Assembly (NCBI GenBank): GCA_900541935.1
Contig: UQLZ01000005.1
Coordinates: 1-64,000 of the forward strand
Reading direction: 5' to 3'
Length of the DNA stretch: 64,000 bases
From: an uncultured Prevotellaceae bacterium
GTDB taxonomy: Bacteria; Bacteroidota; Bacteroidia; Bacteroidales; Muribaculaceae
Below are positions 27,800-37,581 of this stretch, in pieces. Position 1 is the first letter of the stretch, and each line of letters opens with the position of its first letter. Made by a program: the position numbers and the translations under genes. A model generated the notes under the pieces. It saw only the letters and a list, made by a program, of their open reading frames with translations, searched no databases and had not been told where the DNA came from.

Positions 27800-29410
27800 T
27801 CACTGTACTAACAATTTGAAAGCTTCGCCACGGTCGGTTGTGGCAATGTAAAATCCTGGAGAGACTGGTATTATTTCATTGTTGCAGCAACGCTCGGTAC
27901 TGATCAGGCATCCATAGACAGTGAAAATACTCACTACTGTTTCGTCTTCACAGATAACCTTTATTCCGCCATTTACAGCCTTTATTTCTGTGTCTCGGCT
28001 TTGCGTTTTTATTGTTGATACCGAAGACAATCGCTTGTCGGAATGATATATGTCAACATACTTGAGTTGGAGCTGCTCCATACTTTTTCTTTCGTATAAT
28101 TGGTAAATACGTCTCTCGTTTGAGTAAATAGCACTTACAATAGTTTTTGAAAACCCAGGATCCGTAATAGGGGTAATAAGTGTTTTGCCATTGTCTATTT
28201 TTATTAGCCAGTCTGCTGTATAGTTTGGATCGTTAGGATTTTCTATTGTAGAAAGCACATGCGAAAGATTGTGGTTTTCTGCAAGAAATCCGTTTTTTCC
28301 TGCAGACCTACTCATATAGTCGTTGAATGTAAATGCGTTGGCATCATTGGCGCTTGTTTTTGCGTAGAAAAACGCAATATCCGAATTTTCTGGACTTAGA
28401 ATATCAACCCTGTCATTCTTGATTTCCACCGGCATTCCGAATCTGTTGTTAAAAGTGTCAGTAATGTCTTCATTAGCCATTGCCGACCCCAGTTCAGGAC
28501 AGACAAATATTATTATGTCATCGTCAGACAGTTCGGAAATATCTTTAATCTTCGTAAATGCAAGAAATTTCTTGGTGCAGATGTAGTATGTGGCAATACT
28601 TTCGGACCCGGTTAGCCCGTCGGCTTGCGCTTTTGCATGTATAACATATTTAGTGTCGGCATAAAGTTCATCTTCCGGAAGTTCTATTACACAGGTAGCC
28701 TTGGCAGAATAGCCTGTTTCCCACGGTTCTGCACTGTCGTTCTTATATATTGAGTAAGAAATCGTCTCACCGGCATTTTTGCAAGAGACGGTTACTGCAA
28801 TTCCCTTTGGATATCGTGCTTGAGGGAGGTTGAAATCCGGCTTTCCGCACTTGTTTTGCGGAACGTGCCTGTAGATGTAGTAGGGTGCAGTTTTTGTATA
28901 ATTGTCGTTTGAAAAAACGAACATGTCATTTACATCATAGAAATAAATGGGTTTATTGTTCTTTAGACAGGTTAGAGTGTTATTTGTATCAGAGTATGAC
29001 AATTGCCACAATGCTGATTCAGTTATCTCCTTTTCTCTAATGCCAATCTCCCCATTGCCACTAAGATAACCATTTGCAGACTTTAAAGCGAACAGATTGT
29101 CTCTTCGCCTTTCAACCGTCAGTATTTCAATGTCATTTTCATTATCCCATACTTTACCGTTGGTAGAACACGACGTTGCACGGTATTTGTCATAGCGAGC
29201 ATAATTTTCAGAGGTCATGCAGCACACATAATTATATTTGGGATCGGTAGGGTAGGCGGCCAGCACTACTTCATCAAACGTTTCTATCTCAGACAGATTT
29301 GTAACAAGGTTGAAAGACTTGCCTGCAATAGTTAATTCACTAAAAGGCTCAATGGCACACATACCCAAAAAGCCAAACACTAAAAACAAAATAAAGAAAT
29401 AGTTTCTCAT
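27800..29410 (-). CDS. Secreted multidomain protein with a chitobiase/hexosaminidase-C-like domain and a possible sorting tail
   Basis: Predicted exported protein of about 536 aa. A TTG 14 codons upstream would extend it, but the ATG giving MRNYFFILFLVFGFLGMCA as signal peptide is preferred. Around residues 185-280 a segment with GKPDFNLPQARYPKGIAVTV, AGETISYSIYKND and ATYYI resembles the CHB_HEX_C-type beta sandwich. The last 60 residues (GGIKVICEDETVVSIFTVYG up to GFYIATTDRGEAFKLLVQ) look like the C-terminal sorting domain of type IX secretion, but without an exact match. No catalytic motif is seen. The gene is alone, beside the mobile-element fragment, and appears richer in GC than the flanking DNA. 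Confidence 0.6.
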   Translation of the reverse strand: MRNYFFILFLVFGFLGMCAIEPFSELTIAGKSFNLVTNLSEIETFDEVVLAAYPTDPKYNYVCCMTSENYARYDKYRATSCSTNGKVWDNENDIEILTVERRRDNLFALKSANGYLSGNGEIGIREKEITESALWQLSYSDTNNTLTCLKNNKPIYFYDVNDMFVFSNDNYTKTAPYYIYRHVPQNKCGKPDFNLPQARYPKGIAVTVSCKNAGETISYSIYKNDSAEPWETGYSAKATCVIELPEDELYADTKYVIHAKAQADGLTGSESIATYYICTKKFLAFTKIKDISELSDDDIIIFVCPELGSAMANEDITDTFNNRFGMPVEIKNDRVDILSPENSDIAFFYAKTSANDANAFTFNDYMSRSAGKNGFLAENHNLSHVLSTIENPNDPNYTADWLIKIDNGKTLITPITDPGFSKTIVSAIYSNERRIYQLYERKSMEQLQLKYVDIYHSDKRLSSVSTIKTQSRDTEIKAVNGGIKVICEDETVVSIFTVYGCLISTERCCNNEIIPVSPGFYIATTDRGEAFKLLVQ

Positions 29411-29566
29411 AAGTACACTTTTAATAGAAAGGATAAATTTAAATTTTTTCAAAATTTAGATATTTTTGTTTAGATATCGTCAAAAAAATAAATAAAAACG
29501 TATTGCTGTTAATAAAATATAACAGACTGCAAAGGGGTACTATGATAAATAAACATTTATTAGCAT

Positions 29567-32500
29567 TTAAAACAACCATAATTTGCGTAGTCCGTAGTGT
29601 GCCACCGCTTCGTGGAGCAGGGTTTGAACAGCATCCTCTACACTTGTGTTGTTGGGAATAACAATGGTTATCTTGCCGGTGCTTTTCGTGTAGAAGCCTT
29701 TTGCCTTTGCTTCCTTTCCGCTCAACGCAGAAGCATCCGTGACTATCTCCACATTGTCAAGATGCAACTTTCCCGCAAGCGACATAACTGAATCAACTAT
29801 GGCAGAAGACTGATCCATTTCTTGTCTGACCTTATTCTCAATCTCTTTTACAAGGTCTTTGTTTTGACTTTGCCATTTTAATATAGATGGGAAAGGTTTA
29901 GGATTGCTTTCTGTTGATGTATATTCGCTTTTCTGACGTTGGTATTCAGCGACAACTTCATCACTTGTTCGGCTTCTTAATTCCTGTTCAAAGTCATACT
30001 TACTTTTAGACAGACCGCTTGTTCCTACATCAAAGGACTTCCTCATTTCCTTTCTGAAATCATCAAGGGCAGAGAAATATTTGTCAATATCCTCTTCTTT
30101 AAGTCTCAGCAAATCGTCTGTTGCCTTATCTATCTCTTTCTTGTGTTCAAGATAGTATTCCGCAAAAGCCTCATCAGCCCATCCGTAGAATGTGGTCTTG
30201 TTGCCGTATGAACTTGTATGATGCCATTCGTTGTCACTGATAATGCCTATTCTTGACAATGCTTGCAGTGAACTTTCGCTTACCTTATATTCTCTCTTGA
30301 AATCAGTCTTAGGAAATCTGCCATCCTCTCTTGCTTGTTCTGCTCGCTTGCTCATAGAGTAGCCAACATAACCGCTATTGCCACCAATAGGTTTGCGGAA
30401 TAAATTTTCTTCATTAATGATTGGATTGTCAAATTCATTTACTATCTTTGTGGCGTGGTTGAATAGTTTTCTAACGTCAGCGGAATTGTACCGCTGTTTG
30501 GAAAGCCATTCAGCCATTCTTTTTTTATCTGCATATTCCAATAATCCCTCAGTTATCCAATTTGCTATATGGGTGTTCTTGTTGCGATAGTGAACACTCC
30601 TAATGCTGTTTATTTCAATTCTTCCTTGCCTGCGGTTCGCCTGAATTGCAACAACAAAGTTTTTGCCTTGATGCTCGATTTCGGTAAGCACTACAAAACT
30701 GCCTATGTGGGTAGCACTACGGAATACCGCCAAAGGATTCTGCACACTATCAACAAGACCTCTCATTTCGGAAAGTTCAAACGGATGTTCCTCTTGCTTG
30801 CTTTTGTCTTTCAGTCTGCTTGCAGAAAGTTCGATTGGCAGATTTGGCAGTCCTGCACTTTGTAAAACAGCACTTGCCATACCTAATTGGTAGATATGCC
30901 CTTGTGGCAATGTTCCGTCAATCTGTTGTTGCAGTTCCTCATTAAAGCGAGCATTCATCTCCTCCAAATCATCACCGCTTGTGCTTTCTTCCGCACCTTG
31001 CTCTCCGATGAGTTGGAAACGAAGATTCTTGTCCTTCGCCACTTCATTCGGATTCACACCATTGAGCAAGTCGGCAAGCACCTTGTCTGCCACTTCCTCT
31101 GCTGTAGTGAAATGGATATGCAATAGGTCAGCCGTTGCCTTCCAGAAACGAGTGAGTGCCTCTTTGACTCTTTCCAATGCCGATATAGCACCAGCCTTGT
31201 CAAGCAATGAGCCTTTGCCGTTGGTAATGCTCTCCGCTTCCTTGCGTAGTTTCTCCGCACCTCGCTTGCCTGAGTAATGGGCAAGAACCTCATCAGCCAA
31301 CTCGTCATTGGTTGTTAGTTCCGGGTACTCGGAAGCAACCTTCTCCCAAAGGGGAGTGCCTTTCATAAGACTTACAATATTGCTCCACTCCTTAGGGTTG
31401 GCATTCTTCAAAGCCGTTGCCCATAGGTGAGTGTATTCGTGGATAGCCGTTTCAGCACCGGCAATCGTTGGGTCAAGATAAATCTTTCCATCAACGGTAA
31501 AGCCATAAGCCTCGCCATTCGCAGTGCGGAAGAAGCGAACCTTGTCACTGTCGTGCCAAACCCGTTGCTCCCTTAATTTGTTGTCTCTCCTTATTGCATC
31601 TTCAGCATCTTTTCGTATCTTTGCAACGTCGGTGCTGAGGATAGCGTTTTGGACGTGTATATCAGGGACTGCTTTATGCAGGGCATTGGTAGCCTCGGAT
31701 GACATTTCAGCCCAGATGTTTATGGTTTCCATATCATTTAGGCTGTTTTTGTATTCTTTTTCAACAACAACTACATATCCGTTGCTTAGTTCTTTATAGA
31801 ACCGTATTGATTCACGACCGCTTATATCTGTACTTCCTTTCTTTACATAATCAGGTGCAGTCATAATATAAGGAATAAGTTCTGCATCTTCCTTACGGAT
31901 AGGAATACTCTGTTTATTTAACTTCAATCCGTTTACTCCGTGGTTCTTTAACCCATGAGCGATACCATTTGCAGTAATGTTATGACTATTAAAGTCACGT
32001 CCCATTACTTTGTGTATCATCTCTTGTGTAGCCTTAGGCAACTCAATAGTGAATACCTTATCTCTTTTATTATTAGAAAGCCAACCATGGATTGTGCGAA
32101 CAGCCTTGACAAGAGAATCCAGTTTTGCTTGCATGCGGACACTTTCATTCTCCTCCTCCAACACCCTTTGAGCCTTTTTGTTGTCGGTAATGACTTCAAT
32201 ACCGATTTTTCTCATAACGTCGACAAGTGCATCACGGAGTAGGGCATAAGTCTTTGAAACCTCGGTTGCCTTGCTATCTGCCTTTTCAAGCCGTGGCTTC
32301 TTGTTTTCCTCGGCATCTTCTTTGCTTTTCTGCGACAATTCGCTATCTTTGCTGTCAGAAGTTCTCTCATCGGAGGTGACAGCCCTGCCTCCTTTATTGG
32401 TGTTAAGGGTTACTCGGGTAACATCAGATGAGTTAACTTCTTTTCTTTTAGGGTTAATAGTCGCATCAAAAGCAGTTACAACCCAGTTCTTATTTTCGTT

Positions 32501-32977
32501 AACAATTTCCCCTTTCTCATTTCTTACATTTTTACTTATCACAACAGCATAACCGTCTTTTTCTATAAAGACCTTATCCCACTTGCTTTTCTTCTCATCA
32601 ATTTGACCGTTATTGATTACATCTTCAATAACCTGAATAGCCTCCTCTGCTGAGGAGAAGTCTTTCAAGCGTTCGATATGCTTTTCAATAATATGGTCTA
32701 AGCCAGAGTTTTTGTTTCGGTCTCCCCACACCAAATCAATATCTCCAACATCATCTCTATGGAAAACACCGAGGAGGTCTCCGCTTTTGTTTTTCAGCAA
32801 GAATGCGAGAGCCTCTTTTGCATTACCCTTGAATTGGTTGTAGATATTGCCGAAAAATCCCTTGCCAACAGGTTTTATCTGTTCCTTAAATTCTACTTCT
32901 TCCTCACTTGCTTGATTGCCTCGTTGAGCAGTTGCAGTTTGTGCAGTTTCTTCTGCTCGTTGTTTTCTTGGTATTGA
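29567..32977 (-). pseudogene. Internal fragment of a phage/conjugative-element polyvalent protein
   Basis: The open frame runs from 32977 to 29567, but there is no ATG near its start. The first possible codon is TTG at 32800 (1077 aa from there), while family-like sequence (FFGNIYNQFKGNAKEAL) continues upstream of it until a stop at 32978. In order: a PBECR/DUF3519-like nuclease-type domain (GDIDLVWG, HIIEKH; about 10-120), a second such domain (AHGLKNHG, about 245-365), a zincin metallopeptidase with AIHEYTHLWA (His-Glu-x-x-His near 453), a MuF-C-like segment (FVVLTEIEHQGKNFVVAI, about 690-790), and a second zincin beginning at HEAVAH (residue 1063) that is cut off nine residues later. This is the architecture of polyvalent proteins of phages and ICEs. 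Both ends are missing, so it is a relic. Confidence 0.75.
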
Positions 32978-33030
32978 TTATCTCATTTGCAAAGGTCGTT
33001 TTTGGAAAATATTAGAATGTTGAAGGATAA

Positions 33031-33067
33031 AGAAGAGGTTGTGTTAAATTTTAACACAACCTCTTCT
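33031..33067 (-). terminator. Terminator behind htpG
   Basis: Perfect 17-bp inverted repeat (33031-33047 and 33051-33067) with a 3-nt loop, 18 bp beyond the htpG stop. It is nearly symmetric and may work in both directions. Confidence 0.85.
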
Positions 33068-33084
33068 TTATGATATAAATTATG

Positions 33085-35121
33085 CTACTTTAGTAAATCA
33101 ATTGAACGCTTGATGAATTTGTCTAACTGTTCACCTTTAAGTAGGTTGTTGCTCAATAGGGCAATGTCGATCAATTGGCTGATAGCCGGCACTTCCGCAG
33201 CGTATTTTGAAATAATCTCGTTTTCAGATTTTCTTGCGTCTTCTGCTTCTTTTTCTTTGTTGGCAAGCATTGTCTTGTCATCGTCAGTTGCATCTTTCTT
33301 GTCACGCAATTCGCTGATGGCTTTATTCAAACCGTTCAAAGAATCTTCGATAGGTTTAACCTGACTGCCGATTTTCTCCTTTGTGTCAGAGATGATGCCT
33401 TTAACAACAGGGTGGTTAACGTTGAGAATAAGGCTGTATGAGTCAGGCAATTCTCCGTAGAATGCCATACCTGCTTGCATTGCAGCCATTTCTTTCATTC
33501 TTCGCATATACTCGCTTTGGGTGATCTGAACAGGTGCGTCAGTTTCAGAAAGTGCTTCAAATGAAATGAGAAATTCACTTTTCTCAACTTGTGGGATTTG
33601 AGATTTAAACAAAGTTGTGAACATTTCTCTTTCGTTTTCTGTAAAGTCAGCAGATTTTCTGTCCTCCTTTACAATTATGTTGTCAATTACGTCACTGTCA
33701 ACTCTGACAAAGCGTGCCTTTTCAAGTTTCTGCTCAAGCATTCCAACATAATGGCTTGTTAGTTGGTCATTGATAACAAGAACATCGTATCCCTTGTCGG
33801 TTGCATTCTTGATATAACTGTATTGAGCGGTCTTGTCAGTAGTATATAGGTAAATTAAGTTGCCGTCTTTATCTGTTTGGTTAGCCTCGATTAGTTGCTT
33901 ATACTCATCGAAAGTGTATTTTTTATCTTCAGTGTTACCAAATAGGGAGAATTTCATTGCTGCTTCGCAGAACTTCTCATCAGTCAACATACCGTATTCG
34001 ATGAATATTTTAATGTCGTCCCATTTTTCCTCAAATTCCTGACGCTTATTCTTGAAAATTTTTTCAAGTTGTGAAGCAACTTTCTTAGTTATATATGAAG
34101 AAATTTTCTTTACGTTAGAATCGCTTTGCAGGTAAGAACGAGAAACGTTAAGAGGAATATCCGGAGAGTCGATAACACCTCTCATAATCATCATAAATTC
34201 AGGAACAACACCTTCAACGGAATCTGTCACGAACACTTGGTTGCAGTATAGTTGAATCTTGTTTTTCTGAATGTCGAGGTTACTCTTTAATTTTGGAAAA
34301 TAAAGGATGCCAGTCAATGTGAATGGGAAGTCAACGTTTAGGTGAATCCAGAAAAGAGGATCGTCATCACCAGGGTATAGTTCGTGGTAGAATCTGATGT
34401 AATCCTCATCTTTCAAATCAGAAGGTGTTGCTGTCCATAAAGGTTTGGTGTCGTTGATAATGTTGTCTTCTTCAGTATCAACCATTTTTCCCTCTTTCCA
34501 TTCCTGCTTTTTGCCAAATATGATAGGAATAGGCAAAAACTTGCAGTATTTTTTAAGTAGTTGTTCAATTTTATCCTTTTCGAGGAATTCCTTGCATTCG
34601 TCATCTATGTATAGAACTATATCAGTACCTCTTTCAGCCTTTTCAATTTCGTTCATCTCGAATTCAGGAGAGCCGTCGCAAGACCAACTGATAGCCTTGC
34701 TGCCTTCCTTATATGACAATGTTCTGATTTCAACTTTTTTTGAAACCATAAATGCAGAGTAGAATCCCAAACCGAAGTGTCCGATAATAGAGTTGGCAGT
34801 ATCTTTATATTTTGCCAAGAACTCTTCAGCACCAGAGAATGCAATCTGGTTGATGTACTTATCAACATCTTCAGCAGTCATACCTATACCGTTGTCAGAA
34901 ACTGTTAAAGTTCCGGCTTCTTTGTCGATGCTGACTTTTACTGACAGATTGCCGAGTTCGCCTTTATATTCTCCACAAGAAGAAAGCGTTTTAAGTTTCT
35001 GGCTTGCGTCGATTGCGTTTGAAACTATTTCACGCAAAAATATGTCGTGGTCACTATATAAGAATTTTTTGATAACCGGAAAAATGTTTTCCGTAGTTAC
35101 TCCAATTTTGCCTTTTTGCAT
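33085..35121 (-). CDS. htpG: Molecular chaperone HtpG (Hsp90)
   Basis: Cytoplasmic ATP-dependent chaperone of 678 aa. The N-terminal GHKL ATPase domain has FLREIVSNAIDASQK (catalytic Glu and Asn), VSDNGIGMTAEDV and GHFGLGFYSAFMV. The middle domain shows LYCNQVFVTDS and GVIDSPDIPLNVSRSYLQSD, and the C-terminal dimerisation domain ends the chain. A charged segment near residue 620 (DKKDATDDDKTMLANKEKEA) looks like a coiled coil. It stands alone between terminators, downstream of the Clp ATPase gene; both are heat-shock functions, but no shared operator was recognised. Confidence 0.97.
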   Translation of the reverse strand: MQKGKIGVTTENIFPVIKKFLYSDHDIFLREIVSNAIDASQKLKTLSSCGEYKGELGNLSVKVSIDKEAGTLTVSDNGIGMTAEDVDKYINQIAFSGAEEFLAKYKDTANSIIGHFGLGFYSAFMVSKKVEIRTLSYKEGSKAISWSCDGSPEFEMNEIEKAERGTDIVLYIDDECKEFLEKDKIEQLLKKYCKFLPIPIIFGKKQEWKEGKMVDTEEDNIINDTKPLWTATPSDLKDEDYIRFYHELYPGDDDPLFWIHLNVDFPFTLTGILYFPKLKSNLDIQKNKIQLYCNQVFVTDSVEGVVPEFMMIMRGVIDSPDIPLNVSRSYLQSDSNVKKISSYITKKVASQLEKIFKNKRQEFEEKWDDIKIFIEYGMLTDEKFCEAAMKFSLFGNTEDKKYTFDEYKQLIEANQTDKDGNLIYLYTTDKTAQYSYIKNATDKGYDVLVINDQLTSHYVGMLEQKLEKARFVRVDSDVIDNIIVKEDRKSADFTENEREMFTTLFKSQIPQVEKSEFLISFEALSETDAPVQITQSEYMRRMKEMAAMQAGMAFYGELPDSYSLILNVNHPVVKGIISDTKEKIGSQVKPIEDSLNGLNKAISELRDKKDATDDDKTMLANKEKEAEDARKSENEIISKYAAEVPAISQLIDIALLSNNLLKGEQLDKFIKRSIDLLK

Positions 35122-35165
35122 AATATTTGATTTTTGTTTCTGTAAAATTATACATCAAAATAAAT

Positions 35166-35184
35166 GCCATACCGAAAAGGTATG
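35166..35184 (-). terminator. Short hairpin between clp and htpG
   Basis: On the minus strand gtcatacc pairs with ggtatggc around a ttttc loop and is followed by an AT-rich tail. It lies just downstream of the Clp ATPase gene. Confidence 0.5.
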
Positions 35185-35219
35185 ACATTTTATCATAAAA
35201 ACGTTCATTTTGTCAGTCT

Positions 35220-37325
35220 TTAAGAGAAAGATAGTTCGTCTTCGCCTTCTTTATGGTCAATGTAAACATCTTTTACCACTGAATCGTTTTCAAGGATTAT
35301 TTCAGCCAACTTGTCTTCAATATATTCCTGAACGGCTCTTTTTAAAGGTCTTGCACCATATTGAGGGTCATATCCTTTCTCAACTAAGAAATTCTTTGCG
35401 TCATCAGTAATGTTTAGTTTGTAGCCGATTTCTTCTGCTCGTTTCTTTAGATTGTTGAGTTCAAGGTCAATAATGTTAAGAATATTGTCTTTCTCAAGGC
35501 TGTTGAACATGACAATATTGTCAACCCTGTTTAGAAATTCAGGAGAGAATGTTCTGTTAAGTGCTTTGTTTATAATGCTTCTTGAATTTTTCTCCTTGTC
35601 AACACCAGTATTGAAACCGATACCAGAGCCAAAATCCTTGAGTTGTCGAGTTCCAATATTTGATGTCATGATGATAATTGTGTTTTTGAAGTCAACCGTT
35701 CTGCCAAGACTGTCAGTCAGTCGGCCTTCGTCCATAACCTGTAGAAGCATGTTGAAAACATCTTGGTGTGCCTTTTCAAGTTCATCGAGCAACACAACAG
35801 AATAAGGTTTTCTGCGAACCTTTTCTGTCAATTGTCCGCCTTCTTCGTATCCAACATATCCAGGAGGGGCACCAACAAGCCTTGAAACGGAGAATTTTTC
35901 CATATATTCGCTCATGTCAATGCGTATTAATGCGTCTTTTGAGTTGAACAGATATTCCGCAAGAGATTTTGCCATGTGCGTTTTACCTACACCGGTAGGA
36001 CCAAGAAATAGGAATGTTCCAATAGGTCTGTTCGGGTCTTTCAAACCAACTCTGTTACGCTTTATAGAGCGAACAATTTTGTCGATTGCCTCATCTTGAC
36101 CGATAACTTTGCCCTGTATCTCTTCTTTCATGCTTAGAAGACGGTTGCTTTCCGATTGGGCAATTCTTTGAACAGGTACGCCAGTCATCATTGCTATAAC
36201 TTCAGCGACTTTTCCTTCGTCAACAATTTGTTTGTTTGCAGATAGGTTTTCTTCCCACTCAAGTTTCTTATGCTTTAAACTTTCGTTTAATTGCTCTGCT
36301 TCATCTCTGAATCTTGCAGCTGCTTCAAAATCTTGATTTTTAGCTGCTTCCTGTTTGCTTTTGGTAACTGATGCAATTTCTTTTTCAAGGTCTTCAATTT
36401 CCTTTGGAGCAGTAATGTTTGCAGCGTGAGCCTTTGCTCCAGCCTCATCCATGGCATCTATTGCCTTGTCAGGAAAAGCACGGTCACTTATGTATCTTTC
36501 TGTGAGTTTTACGCAGGCTTCGATAGCGTCAGGTGTATATTTGACATTGTGAAATTGCTCATAATTGCTCTTGATGTTATTAAGAATTTCAAGAGTTTCT
36601 TCCGGGCTTGTCTGGTCAACAATAACTTTTTGGAAACGACGCTCTAAAGCACCGTCTTTTTCAATATTTTTGCGGTACTCATCAAGGGTGGTTGCTCCAA
36701 TACATTGCAATTCACCACGAGCCAAAGCCGGTTTTAGCAAGTTGGCTGCGTCCATTGAGCCAGGAGCACTTCCGGCACCAACAATTGTATGAATCTCGTC
36801 AATGAATAATATAATATCATCAGCTTTCTTTAATTCATCGATAACAGCCTTGATGCGTTCTTCAAACTGACCCCTGAATTTGGTGCCTGCAACTAAAGAA
36901 GCCATATCAAGGGAAAGAACTCGTTTGTCAAAGAGAAGTCGAGAAACCTTTCTTTCTTTGATTCTCAAAGCCAAACCTTCGACTATTGCCGATTTACCAA
37001 CACCTGGCTCTCCAATAAGAACAGGGTTGTTCTTTTTTCTACGGCTAAGAATCTGAACAACTCTATCTAATTCGCGTTCCCGTCCAATAACAGGGTCAAG
37101 TTTGCCATCCTCTGCAGCTTTTGTAATATCAGTAGAGAATTTGTCCAAAATGGGAGTGTCGCTTTGATTGGCTGTTGCAGTTGTTGTATGCTTGCTGCTT
37201 TGAGAACTTTTGTTCTCTTTGTTTATTTCATTTTCAGCCTCCTCAAAATCGTTACTTTCGAATCCGGCAATAGGTTTTGTATATTTCTCCGATTTCAAAT
37301 TTCGGTTTTCGTTACGTATTCTCAT
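35220..37325 (-). CDS. ClpC-like AAA+ unfoldase lacking the N-terminal Clp-N domain
   Basis: ATP-dependent unfoldase of 701 aa; start ATG at 37325 rather than the upstream frame start at 37388. After a low-complexity charged linker of about 75 residues comes the first AAA module ([20 protein letters not shown], Walker A GEPGVGKS, Walker B LFIDEIHT), then a middle domain with a UVR-like coiled coil ([19 protein letters not shown]), and the second AAA module (Walker A GPTGVGKT, Walker [10 protein letters not shown]). GIGF after the second module fits the ClpP-docking loop. A normal ClpC has about 150 more residues at the N-terminus, which bind adaptors; here they are absent. A sensor-2 [10 protein letters not shown] motif closes the chain. 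ClpC is the closest family by the middle domain. Confidence 0.88.
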   Translation of the reverse strand: MRIRNENRNLKSEKYTKPIAGFESNDFEEAENEINKENKSSQSSKHTTTATANQSDTPILDKFSTDITKAAEDGKLDPVIGRERELDRVVQILSRRKKNNPVLIGEPGVGKSAIVEGLALRIKERKVSRLLFDKRVLSLDMASLVAGTKFRGQFEERIKAVIDELKKADDIILFIDEIHTIVGAGSAPGSMDAANLLKPALARGELQCIGATTLDEYRKNIEKDGALERRFQKVIVDQTSPEETLEILNNIKSNYEQFHNVKYTPDAIEACVKLTERYISDRAFPDKAIDAMDEAGAKAHAANITAPKEIEDLEKEIASVTKSKQEAAKNQDFEAAARFRDEAEQLNESLKHKKLEWEENLSANKQIVDEGKVAEVIAMMTGVPVQRIAQSESNRLLSMKEEIQGKVIGQDEAIDKIVRSIKRNRVGLKDPNRPIGTFLFLGPTGVGKTHMAKSLAEYLFNSKDALIRIDMSEYMEKFSVSRLVGAPPGYVGYEEGGQLTEKVRRKPYSVVLLDELEKAHQDVFNMLLQVMDEGRLTDSLGRTVDFKNTIIIMTSNIGTRQLKDFGSGIGFNTGVDKEKNSRSIINKALNRTFSPEFLNRVDNIVMFNSLEKDNILNIIDLELNNLKKRAEEIGYKLNITDDAKNFLVEKGYDPQYGARPLKRAVQEYIEDKLAEIILENDSVVKDVYIDHKEGEDELSFS

Positions 37326-37517
37326 TAAATTTCTTTTTGTTTCAATTATTATATACAAAAATAATGCCAAATATTTTTTCAGTAGCATTCGCGGTTTAAA
37401 TGTTTTGTTTTTATGAAATAAAGTTTACTGTGAAAACAATGTTAAATTGTAATGATTTTTTAACTTTTTTGAGTAAAAGAGATTGGGATAAATAGTGCTG
37501 AATTTCTTAATATTTTG

Positions 37518-37525
37518 TATCTTTG
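37518..37525 (+). promoter_or_regulatory. -7 element of gyrA
   Basis: TATCTTTG, 56 bp upstream of the gyrA ATG. No clear -33 TTG at standard spacing. Confidence 0.5.
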
Positions 37526-37581
37526 CATAATGTTAATTATACTGCATGGAATGCAGTAGCAATAAATATTAATAATTATAT

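Noticed and set aside
29567..33000. An intact insertion sequence or integrated element around the polyvalent-protein fragment
   Set aside because: No terminal inverted repeats, direct repeats, integrase or transposase were found at either edge.
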